From contig NZ_JAUSQU010000001.1 of NCBI RefSeq assembly GCF_030811455.1, forward strand, positions 5,022,001-5,086,000: 64,000 nucleotides of DNA, in the 5' to 3' direction. Each line of letters begins with the position of its first letter. The stretch's first letter is position 1. Made by a program: the position numbers and the translations under genes. Source of the DNA: Streptosporangium lutulentum (GTDB lineage: Bacteria; Actinomycetota; Actinomycetes; Streptosporangiales; Streptosporangiaceae). Positions 43,497-53,243 of this stretch are shown in pieces. The notes below the pieces were generated by a model. It searched no databases, was not told the origin of the DNA, and was given only the letters and a program-made list of their open reading frames with translations.

Positions 43497-43679
43497 GGAG
43501 CTGGCCTCTCGTCCGATATCTGAATGACTACCGAGAGCGGCGCTCCTCAAACAGAAAAACTGGATATAAGCGCAGTTAAGGGACCTATCGGCTGATTCTT
43601 GTTACTTTAAGTAGTTATTTTCGGGTTTATTCGCACTTGCCAGTCACGGCCGACGGCATGACGGACGGGTGCCCCCGCG

Positions 43680-44135
43680 TCAGCGGGAGAGGAGATGGGC
43701 GTTGGGCTCGCGGGCGCGCCATGCCAGTTCGGGGATCTCCAGCACGGTGACCCCCGCCGCCGCGAGCTCCTCCGCACCGTGGCAGTCGACGAAGAGCAGC
43801 GGCTCCCGCCAGGCCATCACCACTCGCCGGATGCCGCTGTCCAGGATCAGCCGGGTGCAGGTCCTCGGGCGCGAGCTGCGCGTGCTGCACGGCTCCAGGC
43901 TGCTGTAGATCGTGGCGCCGGCCAGCCTGGGGTCATCGGGGGAGATCTTGCTGAGCGCCGACTCCTCCGCGTGGACGTGCTGGTCGGTCTCCCGCGAGTA
44001 TCCGCGGGCGATCTCCTCGCCGTCGGCGGCGACGACCACCGCGCCGACCGAGAAGGCCGTGTCGGAGGACGGGCACAGCTCCGCCAGGTCGCATGCGAGC
44101 CGCAACCAGTCGCGGTCGCCCTCGGCGGCCGTCAC
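43680..44135 (-). CDS. RibD-like deaminase (stand-alone)
   Basis: 151 residues of the cytidine-deaminase fold. HVHAEESALSKI gives the zinc His and catalytic Glu; SSLEPCSTRSSRPRTCTRLI gives the two zinc Cys in the RibD-type spacing. Its start overlaps the stop of the reductase gene (ATGA). It is equivalent to the N-terminal half of RibD, or to related deaminases of nucleoside-analogue pathways. Confidence 0.85.
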   Translation of the reverse strand: MTAAEGDRDWLRLACDLAELCPSSDTAFSVGAVVVAADGEEIARGYSRETDQHVHAEESALSKISPDDPRLAGATIYSSLEPCSTRSSRPRTCTRLILDSGIRRVVMAWREPLLFVDCHGAEELAAAGVTVLEIPELAWRAREPNAHLLSR

Positions 44136-44812
44136 AGGAGGTACCGCAGGAGGGTGACGTCGCCCATCTTGCGGACCTCCGCCAGGTCCATCCGGCGCCG
44201 GCGATCGTGGGGAAAGCCGCCGTCCCGGACGAAACGCGGGGCGGTGGAGTCGCCGACGAAGAACGGGGCGATCACGAGATGGAGCTCGTCCACCAGATCT
44301 TCCTGGAGGAACCGGGTGTGCACCGAGGCCCCGCCCTCGACCATCAGCCGGCGCACCCCGCGCCCGGCCAGGTCTCCGAGAAGACGGCGGAGCTCCACGG
44401 GGTCGCCCGCGTCGACGACCTCGGCGTCCGTCCCGGCCTCGCCGAGGCGGGCGGAGAGCTTGCCGACGGCGGCCGACGCGGCATAAACGATCTTCTCCGC
44501 GTCACCGGCGGCGAAGAAGCGGCTGGACGGATCGAGGTCCCCCGCCGTGGTCAGCGTCACCTTCGCGGGCGACGGCGGCACCCCTCGTGCGACCCTTTCC
44601 CGCCTGCGGGCCTGCGACCGGACCAGGAGCCGGGGATCGTCACGGCGGACGGTGCCCGCTCCCACCAGGATCGCGTCGCAGGTGGCCCGCACCTCGTCGA
44701 CCCGGTCGAAGTCCTCGTCGTTGGAGAGCAGGAGCCGCTCCGGGGAGCTGTCGTCGATGTATCCGTCGACGGACATCGCGCAGCTCAACAGCACATAGGG
44801 ACGATCCTTCAC
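44132..44812 (-). CDS. RibD C-terminal-type reductase (DHFR-like)
   Basis: 226 residues from GTG 44812 (GGGAGG 6 nt upstream). RPYVLLSCAMSVDGYIDD, ILVGAGTVRRDDPRL and RRLMVEGGASVHTRFL are the RibD_C signatures of diaminopyrimidine reductases. With the coupled deaminase it forms a split RibD, but no other riboflavin genes are adjacent. A specialised pterin/pyrimidine or flavin-analogue role is possible. Confidence 0.88.
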   Translation of the reverse strand: MKDRPYVLLSCAMSVDGYIDDSSPERLLLSNDEDFDRVDEVRATCDAILVGAGTVRRDDPRLLVRSQARRRERVARGVPPSPAKVTLTTAGDLDPSSRFFAAGDAEKIVYAASAAVGKLSARLGEAGTDAEVVDAGDPVELRRLLGDLAGRGVRRLMVEGGASVHTRFLQEDLVDELHLVIAPFFVGDSTAPRFVRDGGFPHDRRRRMDLAEVRKMGDVTLLRYLL

Positions 44813-45021
44813 CCTTCGCCTCCCGAACTCGCCCTTGCCTTCTCGCTTGCCTTCTTGCCTTCTGAAACGGATATCGGCCGATCGTAACAACCGTTCCGGA
44901 GGAGCCGCCCACCGCCACCTCCGACGATCGTCGCCGCGGCCCGCGAGCGGACGGAACTACGGTGACATGCCGTTCGTCATTCACCGTACGACCTCCCTTC
45001 GACACCGAGAGGCATCCACGC

Positions 45022-45690
45022 GTGCGTAGCTCGTTCTTCGGAAACCTGGAGCAGGGTCAGGTACCCGGCCATTTCACCCTGCAGAACTCCAAGATGGTGC
45101 GGGTGCACCTGAACGGAGAGGTGCTGGCGCGGCAGGGCTCCATGGTCGCCTTCCAGGGAAAGATGGACTTCGACTACGAGGGCTCCGGCGGGATGGGCCG
45201 GTTCCTGAAAAAAATGGTCACCGGAGAGGGCGCGCCGCTGATGCGGGTCCGCGGGCAGGGCACGCTCTTCCTGGCCGACAACGCCGACGACGTTCACCTG
45301 TTCTATCTGGAGAACGAGGCGATCACCGTCAACGGGACGAACCTGCTGGCCTTCGACCCTCAGCTCACCTGGGACATCCAGCGCCTCCAGGGCGCCGGCA
45401 TCGCCACCGGCGGCCTGTTCAACACCACGATCCAGGGCACCGGCTGGGTGGCGGTCACGGCGCACGGCGCACCCGTGCTGCTCGACACCTCCGACGCGCC
45501 GACCTTCGCCGACAGCCAGTCCGCGGTGTGCTGGAGCGCCGGGCTGCGCGTGGGCGTCAACCGCACCATGAAGGCGGGTGCGCTGATCGGCCGCGGGAGC
45601 GGCGAGGCCGCGCAGCTCGCGTTCCAGGGCGCGGGCTTCGTGCTGGTTCAGGCCAGTGAAGGCCCGATCATGCCGCAGAGCGGCGGCTGA
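45022..45690 (+). CDS. AIM24-family protein
   Basis: 222 residues from GTG 45022 (GAGAGG upstream). The beta-rich AIM24/TraX-like fold is recognisable from FTLQNSKMVRVHLNGEVLAR, QGKMDFDYEGSGG and GTLFLADNADDVHLFYLE. Bacterial members are often near tellurium-resistance-type genes; none are here. Molecular function unknown. Confidence 0.85.
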   Translation: MRSSFFGNLEQGQVPGHFTLQNSKMVRVHLNGEVLARQGSMVAFQGKMDFDYEGSGGMGRFLKKMVTGEGAPLMRVRGQGTLFLADNADDVHLFYLENEAITVNGTNLLAFDPQLTWDIQRLQGAGIATGGLFNTTIQGTGWVAVTAHGAPVLLDTSDAPTFADSQSAVCWSAGLRVGVNRTMKAGALIGRGSGEAAQLAFQGAGFVLVQASEGPIMPQSGG

Positions 45691-45755
45691 TCATCACGGG
45701 ATGAGAGCCGCCGCTCCGCCCCCACGCGCCGCGTGAGCGACGCGGCGGAAGAATC

Positions 45756-45778
45756 CCCGGCCTTCGGCGAAGGCCGGG
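45756..45778. terminator. stem-loop between convergent genes
   Basis: CCCGGCCTT (45756-45764) and AAGGCCGGG (45770-45778) with a CGGCG loop, between the AIM24 stop at 45690 and the stop of the leftward gene at 45786. It can act in both directions. Confidence 0.65.
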
Positions 45779-45785
45779 AAGGGGT

Positions 45786-47132
45786 TCACGATCTGGCCTG
45801 GATCAGGCCGTGTGTGCCACTGACGCGCCACGGTTTTCCGCTCGCCTCCAGAGCCGTGACCGTCCCGGCTTCGAGGCCGACCACCACCTCGGACTTCAGG
45901 GTCCGCAGGGCCGCCACGGGACCGGGAAAATATTCGGTGGCCACGGCGAACGGCGTGGTCGGCGGCCAGTACCGATCGCCGACCAGCCGCCGGTAGTTCA
46001 GGTCGCCCTTCATGATCGTCAATGAGGCGGACGCGAAGTCCTCCCTCAGGTCGCCGGGCATCTCCTCGTACGGCAGGGGCGCGCACGCGAAGGCGTGTGC
46101 CCGCACGAGCAGCCGCCCCGATCCCATCGCCTCCCGGAGCCGTCCGCCGATCTCACCGGCCCTGCCACCGGCCGCCGACATGCGCCGCAGGCAGGCGACG
46201 ACGTCCGCCATCATGGCGTCGGACACGTAGTAGGGAGACGGCTTGACGTGGAGGACGACCTCCTCCACGCCCCGGGCGTGCAGCAGGTGGTCGATCAGGA
46301 CGAGGTCCGGCAACAGTTCGTTCCCGGCGTTGTCCGCGACGAGGCAGACCCGCGAGGAGCGACCGCCCGCCGGTGAGGCGCCGCCGGCCGAGGAGCGACC
46401 GCCCGCCGCGGAGGCCCCGCCGGTCGGCGAACCGTCGCCCGCCGCGGGTCCGCCCCCGGCCGGCGAACCATCGCCCGCCGGTGAGGCGCCGGCCGCCGAA
46501 AGGTCGTCGATCATCGACCAGACGAGCGCGCTGTCGTCGGCCACCAGGCCCGGAACCCGAACGTCGAGCCCCGAGCCCCCGGCGGAGATCAGAAATCCGA
46601 GATCCGCCCGGTTTCCCCACAGCGCCTTCAGCGTCAACGCCTGGGCCTGCTCCCCCGGGCTCAGGGCGGAGAACCCGTCGAGCGCGCGGAGCTCGTCGTC
46701 GACGGCTCCGCCGAACAGCTCGGCCTGCTTGAACGGCTCGAAGGGATCCACACCCCACCACGGACCGGGATCGAAGTATCCGACCGCGGCGAGGAGCTTG
46801 CGGTAGAAGTAGCTCTCCGCCCACAGGAACGGCGCGTCGTCCCATCGCCGCCCGAGGTGGCCCCGATCCCAGCTCTCCCAGAGGTCCCGATCGTGCGTGG
46901 CGCCCCGCAGCGGCCCGATCACACCTTCGGTGATCTCCCCGAGCAGAAGGTCGAGCGCCCGAAGCCGGTCCGGATCGTACGGCGTGGCATCGCGGACCTT
47001 CTGGATCAGGGCGGGGTGCCGCTCGTGGAGGACCTTCCAGGTGAAGGAACCGGGCACGTCGCTCAGGATCACGGACGCGTCGGACGGCACCCCGAGCCGT
47101 CCGGGTCCCCTCCGGATATCACCGTCTGCCAC
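45786..47132 (-). CDS. ARMT1/DUF89-like damage-control phosphatase
   Basis: 448 residues from GTG 47132. The metal motif is VCLVADNAGNELLPDLVL (DN-x2-E), followed by KPSPYYVSD and the family hallmark IMKGDLNYRRLVGD. These identify a DUF89 metal-dependent phosphatase of the ARMT1 group, which removes phosphate from damaged sugar-phosphate metabolites. A run of about 45 Gly/Ser/Ala/Pro residues made of SPAGDG- and GGRSS-like repeats (DNA about 46355-46495) sits just before the metal motif. That run is not part of the fold. Confidence 0.88.
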   Translation of the reverse strand: MADGDIRRGPGRLGVPSDASVILSDVPGSFTWKVLHERHPALIQKVRDATPYDPDRLRALDLLLGEITEGVIGPLRGATHDRDLWESWDRGHLGRRWDDAPFLWAESYFYRKLLAAVGYFDPGPWWGVDPFEPFKQAELFGGAVDDELRALDGFSALSPGEQAQALTLKALWGNRADLGFLISAGGSGLDVRVPGLVADDSALVWSMIDDLSAAGASPAGDGSPAGGGPAAGDGSPTGGASAAGGRSSAGGASPAGGRSSRVCLVADNAGNELLPDLVLIDHLLHARGVEEVVLHVKPSPYYVSDAMMADVVACLRRMSAAGGRAGEIGGRLREAMGSGRLLVRAHAFACAPLPYEEMPGDLREDFASASLTIMKGDLNYRRLVGDRYWPPTTPFAVATEYFPGPVAALRTLKSEVVVGLEAGTVTALEASGKPWRVSGTHGLIQARS

Positions 47133-47207
47133 TTTCCACTTCCTTCGACGCCCGGCTGACTCTCGTGGACGGCACACCGTACCGGGCCCGGCGGGCTGAT
47201 CGCCGCG

Positions 47208-47924
47208 TCAGGCGAGGCACCGCAGGGCGGTCCTGAGCCTGCGGTCGAGTGGGTGATCGTCCGGCAACCGGCCGACCGTCGTCTCGACGAACACCTCCGC
47301 GGGCATCCTCTCGCTCCTGCCGTCCGCCCGCACCACGACTCCCTCGCCGGTCAGGTCGGTCTTGATTCCCGAGCCCAGCTCGTCGAGCACGAACGCGCCC
47401 ACCCTGGCCCGCCACCGCGTCCGCTCGCCGGCCTCGTCCTCCGAGACGGGCGCTCCCACGTCGTCGGCGTGGGTGGCGTACTCCGAGTCGTAGTGGAAGG
47501 CCTGCAGGCCCACCGGGTACGGTCCCGCCGAGGTTCGCAGCTCCGCCTCGCGACCGAGCGCGCGCATGCGCTCGCGCGTCTCCCCGTTCGCCCGCCGCCA
47601 CTCCTCCAGCACCTCCCGGACGGGCACGTCCCGGCGGCTCCGTACGCACCACTCGTTGAAGCCGCTGAAGCCGCCTCCCACCCCTTCGCGTTCGAGCGTC
47701 GCGAAGAAACCCTCAAGGTCGTCGTCGAGGCAGGCGTGGTTGTACAGCTCCTCGCCGGCGAGGTGCCCGAGGACGTCCCGCACCGACCAGCCCTCGCACC
47801 GGGAGGGGGAACTCCAGGCTTCCTCGTCGAGCCGCGAGAAGTGCCGGTCCAGGCGGGCGGCCTCGGCGTCGAAGACGTCGAAAGGGTCGAGATCCGCCAG
47901 TGGATCCTTCGATTCTGAGGTCAT
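47208..47924 (-). CDS. mycothiol-dependent maleylpyruvate isomerase-family protein
   Basis: 238 residues of the DinB-like four-helix fold. EAWSSPSRCEGWSVRDVLGHLAGEE carries the metal His; PVGLQAFHYDSEYATHADDV carries the further His residues. It matches the actinobacterial TIGR03083-type family. Whether it isomerises maleylpyruvate or another compound with mycothiol is not resolvable. Confidence 0.85.
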   Translation of the reverse strand: MTSESKDPLADLDPFDVFDAEAARLDRHFSRLDEEAWSSPSRCEGWSVRDVLGHLAGEELYNHACLDDDLEGFFATLEREGVGGGFSGFNEWCVRSRRDVPVREVLEEWRRANGETRERMRALGREAELRTSAGPYPVGLQAFHYDSEYATHADDVGAPVSEDEAGERTRWRARVGAFVLDELGSGIKTDLTGEGVVVRADGRSERMPAEVFVETTVGRLPDDHPLDRRLRTALRCLA

Positions 47925-48048
47925 GCCCTCAGCGATACCCAGGAAGGAAGAAGTGGAACGGCGCTCACCTGTGCCGCGACGGGGCCGACGCCAACGGTTA
48001 CGACCGGCTTACGATCAGGACATTGTCTCCGGAATGTTGCGAAGCAAG

Positions 48049-48062
48049 TGTTAACGTTCACA
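48049..48062. promoter_or_regulatory. LacI-type operator 1
   Basis: TGTTAACGTTCACA is a 14-bp near-palindrome centred on CG, fitting the TGTKARCGYTMACA form of LacI-family operators. It lies about 740 nt upstream of the sugar ABC genes and 202 nt from operator 2. That spacing permits looping. Confidence 0.55.
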
Positions 48063-48238
48063 CAAGCGCTGCCAACACGCCGTTCCCCGCCGATCCTCGC
48101 TGCTCGGACCCGGGAACGGACCTTCGGGCGGACGCCGCGAGGGCCGTTCTCGTCGACATTCATCCCTCAGGGGTTGACAGTCGGGCAATGCGGGCATTTG
48201 ATGGCACGTCACAAAGTCAATCACGTCATCGCAAGGTT

Positions 48239-48264
48239 TATAAAGATCAATGTGAGCGCTAACA
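48239..48264 (+). promoter_or_regulatory. -10 element with overlapping LacI-type operator 2
   Basis: TATAAA (48239-48244) is a plausible -10. The palindrome TGTGAGCGCTAACA (48251-48264) lies where transcription would start, so a bound repressor would block initiation. No good -35 is seen; a TTGACA at 48174 may serve another start. No LacI gene lies in the window. Confidence 0.6.
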
Positions 48265-48308
48265 CCTTCAAGGCGGGCTGTGTGGGAGCCCACCTGTATG
48301 CCGCCGGA

Positions 48309-48332
48309 GGCGCGACTCGACCGAGTCGCGCC
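48309..48332 (+). promoter_or_regulatory. leader stem-loop
   Basis: GGCGCGACT/AGTCGCGCC (9 bp, 6-nt CGACCG loop) sits early in a long (about 540-nt) untranslated leader before the binding-protein gene. The leader 48333-48802 has no convincing frame. It may contain a structured control element, but I cannot assign a riboswitch class. Confidence 0.4.
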
Positions 48333-48802
48333 GCCTTTCGGCACCCGGACCACGGGCGCCGGGGCGACGGCTCTGCCCCTTGCGGCCGCGGCATGCCGCC
48401 CGAGCACCGGCTGCCCTCGGGACGCCAGGCGTTCCCGCTCTCCTCCGGCGTCCCAGGAGCGGCATGGCCCCCTCCCAGAGGGGCATACGGGTCTGAACTT
48501 CCCCACCGGGTCGAACCCCCGACACGTGAAGGAAAGAGATTGGCGTTCTCCCCACGGCTGAGGCCGAGGGACTCCGGCCCTCGCGGGTCGGGTCTCCCGC
48601 GTCACCGGCGGCCGCTCTCCGGACGGAACCGGTCGTGCGTCTCCCCGGCCTCCGCCGGCCTCACATCCCGGCGGTCCGATGACAGGCCCGGTGTCCCGAT
48701 CGGCGCCACCGCACCGCCGGCACCGCATCGAACACCACGCGTCACCGTTACCCGCCCTCTCCCCAGGCCCGAAGCCCGGGGTCTCCACACAGAAGGAATT
48801 CG

Positions 48803-49936
48803 ATGAAGCTAGCGAAGCTGGCCACCGCCTCGGTGGGCCTGGCTCTCGCCATGGTGGTAACCGCCTGTGGCTCGAGCACCAAGACCGTCGACCAGGCCGC
48901 GTCGAGTTCGGCCGCGCCGGGCGACGCCCTGGTCGGCGTCACCATGCCCACCAAGTCGTCCGAGCGCTGGATCCACGACGGCGACAACGTCAAGGGCGCC
49001 CTGGAGAAGCTGGGCTACAAGGTCGACCTGCAGTACGCGGAGAACGACATTCCCACGCAGGTCAACCAGATCGAGAACCAGATCACCAGGGGCGCCAAGC
49101 TGCTGATCATCGCCTCGATCGACGGCACCGCGCTCACCACCCAGCTGCAGGAAGCGGCCGACAAGAAGATCCCGGTGATCGCCTACGACCGGCTCATCCG
49201 CAACAGCCCCAACGTCGACTACTACGCCACCTTCGACAACTTCAAGGTGGGTGTGCAGCAGGCGACCTCGCTGCTGGTGGGCCTCGGGCTGAAGAAGGAG
49301 GACGGTTCCGACGGCGACGCCAAGGGCCCGTTCAACATCGAGGTCTTCGCCGGCTCGCCGGACGACAACAACGCCACCTTCTTCTTCAACGGCGCCATGG
49401 AGACCCTGAAGCCCTACATCGACAAGGGCACGCTGGTCGTCAAGAGCGGCCAGGTCGACTTCAAGACCGTCGCGATCCTGCGCTGGGACCCGGCCACCGC
49501 GCAGAAGCGCATGGAGGACGTGCTCACCAAGACCTACTCCGGCGGTGACGCCAAGGTCCAGGGCGTGCTCTCGCCGTACGACGGTCTGTCCATCGGCATC
49601 CTGTCGGCGCTGAAGAGCAACGGGTACGGCACCGCCGACCAGCCCTACCCGGTCGTCACCGGCCAGGACGCCGAGGCCGCCTCGGTGAAGTCGATCATCG
49701 CGGGTGAGCAGTACTCCACGATCTACAAGGACACCCGCCAGCTCGCCGACGTCACCGTCAAGATGGCCGACGCCGTGCTCAAGGGCGCCAAGCCCGAGGT
49801 GAACAACACCACGGACTACGACAACGGCAGCAAGGTCGTCCCGTCCTACCTGCTCGACCCCGTGATCGTCTACAAGGACAACTACAAGCAGCTCCTGGTC
49901 GACTCCGGCTACTACACCGAAGACCAGCTCAAGTAG
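48803..49936 (+). CDS. chvE: ChvE-type multiple-monosaccharide binding lipoprotein
   Basis: 377 residues. Lipobox VVTAC (Cys 22). The mature protein follows Chv[87 protein letters not shown]. ChvE proteins bind several aldoses (glucose, galactose, arabinose, xylose). It is the first gene of a three-gene importer operon behind LacI-type operators. Confidence 0.93.
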   Translation: MKLAKLATASVGLALAMVVTACGSSTKTVDQAASSSAAPGDALVGVTMPTKSSERWIHDGDNVKGALEKLGYKVDLQYAENDIPTQVNQIENQITRGAKLLIIASIDGTALTTQLQEAADKKIPVIAYDRLIRNSPNVDYYATFDNFKVGVQQATSLLVGLGLKKEDGSDGDAKGPFNIEVFAGSPDDNNATFFFNGAMETLKPYIDKGTLVVKSGQVDFKTVAILRWDPATAQKRMEDVLTKTYSGGDAKVQGVLSPYDGLSIGILSALKSNGYGTADQPYPVVTGQDAEAASVKSIIAGEQYSTIYKDTRQLADVTVKMADAVLKGAKPEVNNTTDYDNGSKVVPSYLLDPVIVYKDNYKQLLVDSGYYTEDQLK

Positions 49937-50034
49937 GAACACCGGCATGACGAATGATGTCCGGCCGGCCGCGAGTGCCGATCACCGCCGGCCGGACATC
50001 GGGCGGATGGGGAAACGGTGCGGAGGCGGACGGT

Positions 50035-51564
50035 ATGACCGACCACATACTTCAAATGCGCGGGATCACCAAGACGTTCCCGGGCGTCAAGGCACTTCAG
50101 GACGTCAACCTGACGGTGCGAAAAGGCGAGATACACGCGATCTGCGGAGAGAACGGCGCCGGCAAGTCGACCCTGATGAAGGTCCTGTCCGGCGTCTACC
50201 CCTACGGCTCCTACGACGGCGAGATCTACTTCGACGGTGAGCTGAGCCAGTTCTCCGACATCAGGCAGAGCGAGAAACTCGGCATCGTGATCATCCATCA
50301 GGAGCTGGCGCTCAGCCCGCACCTGTCGATCGCCGAGAACATCTTCCTGGGCAACGAGAGGGCCAAGCGCGGCCTGATCGACTGGAACCGTACGAACGCC
50401 GAGGCCATGGAGCTGCTCGAACGGGTCGGGCTGCACGAGAACCCGGTGACGCGCGCGATGGACATCGGCGTGGGCAAGCAGCAGCTGGTGGAGATCGCCA
50501 AGGCGCTGTCCAAGCGGGTCCGGCTGCTCATCCTCGACGAGCCGACCGCGGCGCTCAACGACGAGGACTCGGCGCACCTGCTCAACCTGCTGCGCGGGCT
50601 GCGCGACGAGGGCATCACCTCAGTGATCATCTCGCACAAGCTGAACGAGATCCGGGCCGTCGCCGACTCCACGACGATCCTGCGGGACGGGCGGACGATC
50701 GAGACCCTGGACATGAGGAACGACGCGGTCTCCGAGGACCGGATCATCTCGGGCATGGTCGGCCGCGACCTCGACAACCGCTACCCGCCGCACGAACCGA
50801 AGATCGGCGAGGAGGTGCTGCGGATCGAGGACTGGACCGTGCACAGCCCCTCCCAGCGCGGTCGTGTCGTCGTGTCCGGCGCCAACCTGATGCTGCGCCG
50901 CGGCGAGATCGTCGGCCTGGCGGGTCTCATGGGCGCCGGCCGTACCGAGCTGGCGATGAGCGTGTTCGGCCGCAGCTACGGGACCGACATCTCCGGCCGC
51001 GTCTACAAGAACGGCAAGGAGATCCAGCTCCGCTCGGTCGGCGAGGCGATCCATCACGGGCTGGCCTACGCCACCGAGGATCGCAAGCGGTACGGGCTCA
51101 ACCTGATCGAGGACATCAAGCGCAACGTCTCGGCCGCGGCGCTGGGGAAGCTGGCCAAACGCGGCTGGGTCGACGACAACGAGGAATACCGGGTCGCCAG
51201 CGACTTCCGCACCGAGATGAACATCAAGGCCCCCAGCGTCCTGTCGGTCACCGGAAAGCTCAGCGGCGGCAACCAGCAGAAGGTCGTGCTGGCGAAGTGG
51301 ATGTTCACCGACCCCGACGTGCTGATCCTCGACGAACCCACCCGCGGCATCGACGTGGGCGCCAAGTACGAGATCTACTCGATCATCAACAAGCTCGCCG
51401 ACCAGGGCAAAGCCATCCTGGTCATATCCTCGGAGCTTCCCGAGCTCCTCGGCATCTGCGATCGCATCTACGCGCTGTCCGCCGGCCGCGTCACCGGTGA
51501 GGTCTCAAGGGCGGACGCCACCCCGGAGCGGCTCATGCAGTTCATGACCAAGGAAAAGGAGTAA
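50035..51564 (+). CDS. mmsA: GguA/MmsA-type sugar ABC ATPase
   Basis: 509 residues from ATG 50035 (GGAGG upstream; the frame extends 27 codons further). It has two NBDs: [23 protein letters not shown], then [23 protein letters not shown] and [17 protein letters not shown]. The -YEIY ending and long length are typical of the multiple-monosaccharide transporter ATPase. It couples to the permease by a TAATG overlap. Confidence 0.93.
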   Translation: MTDHILQMRGITKTFPGVKALQDVNLTVRKGEIHAICGENGAGKSTLMKVLSGVYPYGSYDGEIYFDGELSQFSDIRQSEKLGIVIIHQELALSPHLSIAENIFLGNERAKRGLIDWNRTNAEAMELLERVGLHENPVTRAMDIGVGKQQLVEIAKALSKRVRLLILDEPTAALNDEDSAHLLNLLRGLRDEGITSVIISHKLNEIRAVADSTTILRDGRTIETLDMRNDAVSEDRIISGMVGRDLDNRYPPHEPKIGEEVLRIEDWTVHSPSQRGRVVVSGANLMLRRGEIVGLAGLMGAGRTELAMSVFGRSYGTDISGRVYKNGKEIQLRSVGEAIHHGLAYATEDRKRYGLNLIEDIKRNVSAAALGKLAKRGWVDDNEEYRVASDFRTEMNIKAPSVLSVTGKLSGGNQQKVVLAKWMFTDPDVLILDEPTRGIDVGAKYEIYSIINKLADQGKAILVISSELPELLGICDRIYALSAGRVTGEVSRADATPERLMQFMTKEKE

Positions 51565-52832
51565 TGGCACAGATGAGCAGCAGCGGTCAGGCCCCCCCAC
51601 GTGAGATATCGCCCACGAGCGGGAGCCTTCCACCCGTTCCCGCGGCGGCGTCGGGAGGCCGTTTCTCCATCAACCTGCGGCAGAGCGGCATCTACATCGC
51701 CTTCGCGCTGATCATTGTTCTGTTCTCGATCGTGACCGGGGGTGAGCTGCTCAAACCGCAGAACATCTCCAACATCATCGTGCAGAACTCCTACATCCTG
51801 ATCCTCGCGATCGGCATGATCCTGATCATCATCGCCGGCCACATCGACCTGTCGGTGGGATCGGTGGTGGCGCTCACCGGCGCGATAGCGGCGGTGCTGA
51901 TGGTCAACATGAACGTGGCGTGGCCGCTGGCGATCCTCATCACGCTCGTCGCCGGCGCGCTGATCGGGGCGTGGCAGGGCTACTGGGTCGCCTACTTCGG
52001 CATACCGGCGTTCATCGTGACCCTGGGCGGTCTGCTGATCTTCCGGGCCCTGACGCTGACCGTGCTCGGCAACCAGGGCATCGGCCCGTTCCCCGACGAG
52101 GTCCGCACGCTGGCCAACGGCTTCACCTCCTCCTACCTCGGCAACATCGGCCTCGGCCCGCTCGGCGGTGCCGACCTGCTGACGCTGCTCGTCGGGCTGG
52201 CGGCGGTGGCCGCGATCATCGGCAGCCAGTGGCGCACCCGCCAGGGACGCATCGGCTACCGGCAGCAGGTCGACGCGCTGCCCCTGTTCATCCTCAAGAT
52301 CGCCGCCGCGGTCGTGGTGGTGATGGCGGTCATCGTCCAGCTGGCCAGGTTCAAGAACCTGCCCTGGGTCCTGGTGCTCCTCGCGGTCCTCGTGCTGGCC
52401 TACACCCTGCTGACCAACCGCGCCGTCTTCGGCCGCCACATCTACGCCATCGGCGGCAACCTGAACGCCGCGAGCCTGTCCGGAATCAAGGTCAAGTCCG
52501 TCACGTTCTGGATCTTCGTCAACATGGGAGTGCTGTCCGCGCTCGCCGGCGTGATCTTCGCCGGCCGGCTGAACCAGGCGGGTCCCACGGCGGGCACCAG
52601 CTTCGAGCTGGACGCCATCGCCGCCGCGTTCATCGGCGGTGCCGCCGTTCAGGGCGGTGTCGGCAAGGTGATCGGCGCCATCACCGGCGGTCTCATCATG
52701 GCCGTGATCAACAACGGCATGTCCCTCATCGGCGCGCCCAGCGAACGGGTGATGCTCATCAAGGGGCTGGTGCTGCTCGCCGCCGTGGCCTTCGACGTCT
52801 GGACGAAGCGTCGCGCCGGCGCCTCGACCTGA
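51564..52832 (+). CDS. mmsB: GguB/MmsB-type sugar ABC permease
   Basis: 422 residues with about 10-12 TM helices, longer than RbsC because of the GguB-type central insertion. AGHIDLSVGSVVALTGAIAA and ELDAIAAAFIGGAAVQGGVG are the family signatures. It completes the importer. Confidence 0.93.
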   Translation: MAQMSSSGQAPPREISPTSGSLPPVPAAASGGRFSINLRQSGIYIAFALIIVLFSIVTGGELLKPQNISNIIVQNSYILILAIGMILIIIAGHIDLSVGSVVALTGAIAAVLMVNMNVAWPLAILITLVAGALIGAWQGYWVAYFGIPAFIVTLGGLLIFRALTLTVLGNQGIGPFPDEVRTLANGFTSSYLGNIGLGPLGGADLLTLLVGLAAVAAIIGSQWRTRQGRIGYRQQVDALPLFILKIAAAVVVVMAVIVQLARFKNLPWVLVLLAVLVLAYTLLTNRAVFGRHIYAIGGNLNAASLSGIKVKSVTFWIFVNMGVLSALAGVIFAGRLNQAGPTAGTSFELDAIAAAFIGGAAVQGGVGKVIGAITGGLIMAVINNGMSLIGAPSERVMLIKGLVLLAAVAFDVWTKRRAGAST

Positions 52833-52880
52833 GCCGTTCACCCCGCCACCGGTTCTCCTCCCCGGCTCCCCGGCACCCCC

Positions 52881-53243
52881 CTACTCGCTCCCCCGCACGC
52901 CGGCGCCCCCGCCGCTCTCCTGCCCGGGTCTCGGCGTCTCGGTCTCGCCGGATCCGCGAGGGTCGCCGCTCCGTCGCATCCAGCCGTCCCACCCCACCGG
53001 GAGGGAGAAGCCGGCGACGGCGACCTTGCGGATCACCACGGTGAGCGCCGCCACGGCGACGGCCGTCCAGGTCTGGGCCTCGGAGAGGCGGAGAAGCCCG
53101 GCCGCGAGAAGGAAGTCCAGCAGCACCGCCATCGCGGTTCTCGGGCCTCCGCCGGCGAGCAGGGCGGCGAGCGCGCAGACCAGGCCCGCGGCGACGATCA
53201 GGGTGACGCCCGTCTGGACGAGCCGCTCAGCCACCTCCGGCAC
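52881..53243 (-). CDS. small membrane protein next to DUF1622
   Basis: 120 residues from GTG 53243, overlapping the DUF1622 stop by 17 nt. Three hydrophobic segments (about 10-30, 35-52, 58-75) are followed by a disordered polar tail. Unknown function; the overlap indicates a common transcript. Confidence 0.65.
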   Translation of the reverse strand: MPEVAERLVQTGVTLIVAAGLVCALAALLAGGGPRTAMAVLLDFLLAAGLLRLSEAQTWTAVAVAALTVVIRKVAVAGFSLPVGWDGWMRRSGDPRGSGETETPRPGQESGGGAGVRGSE

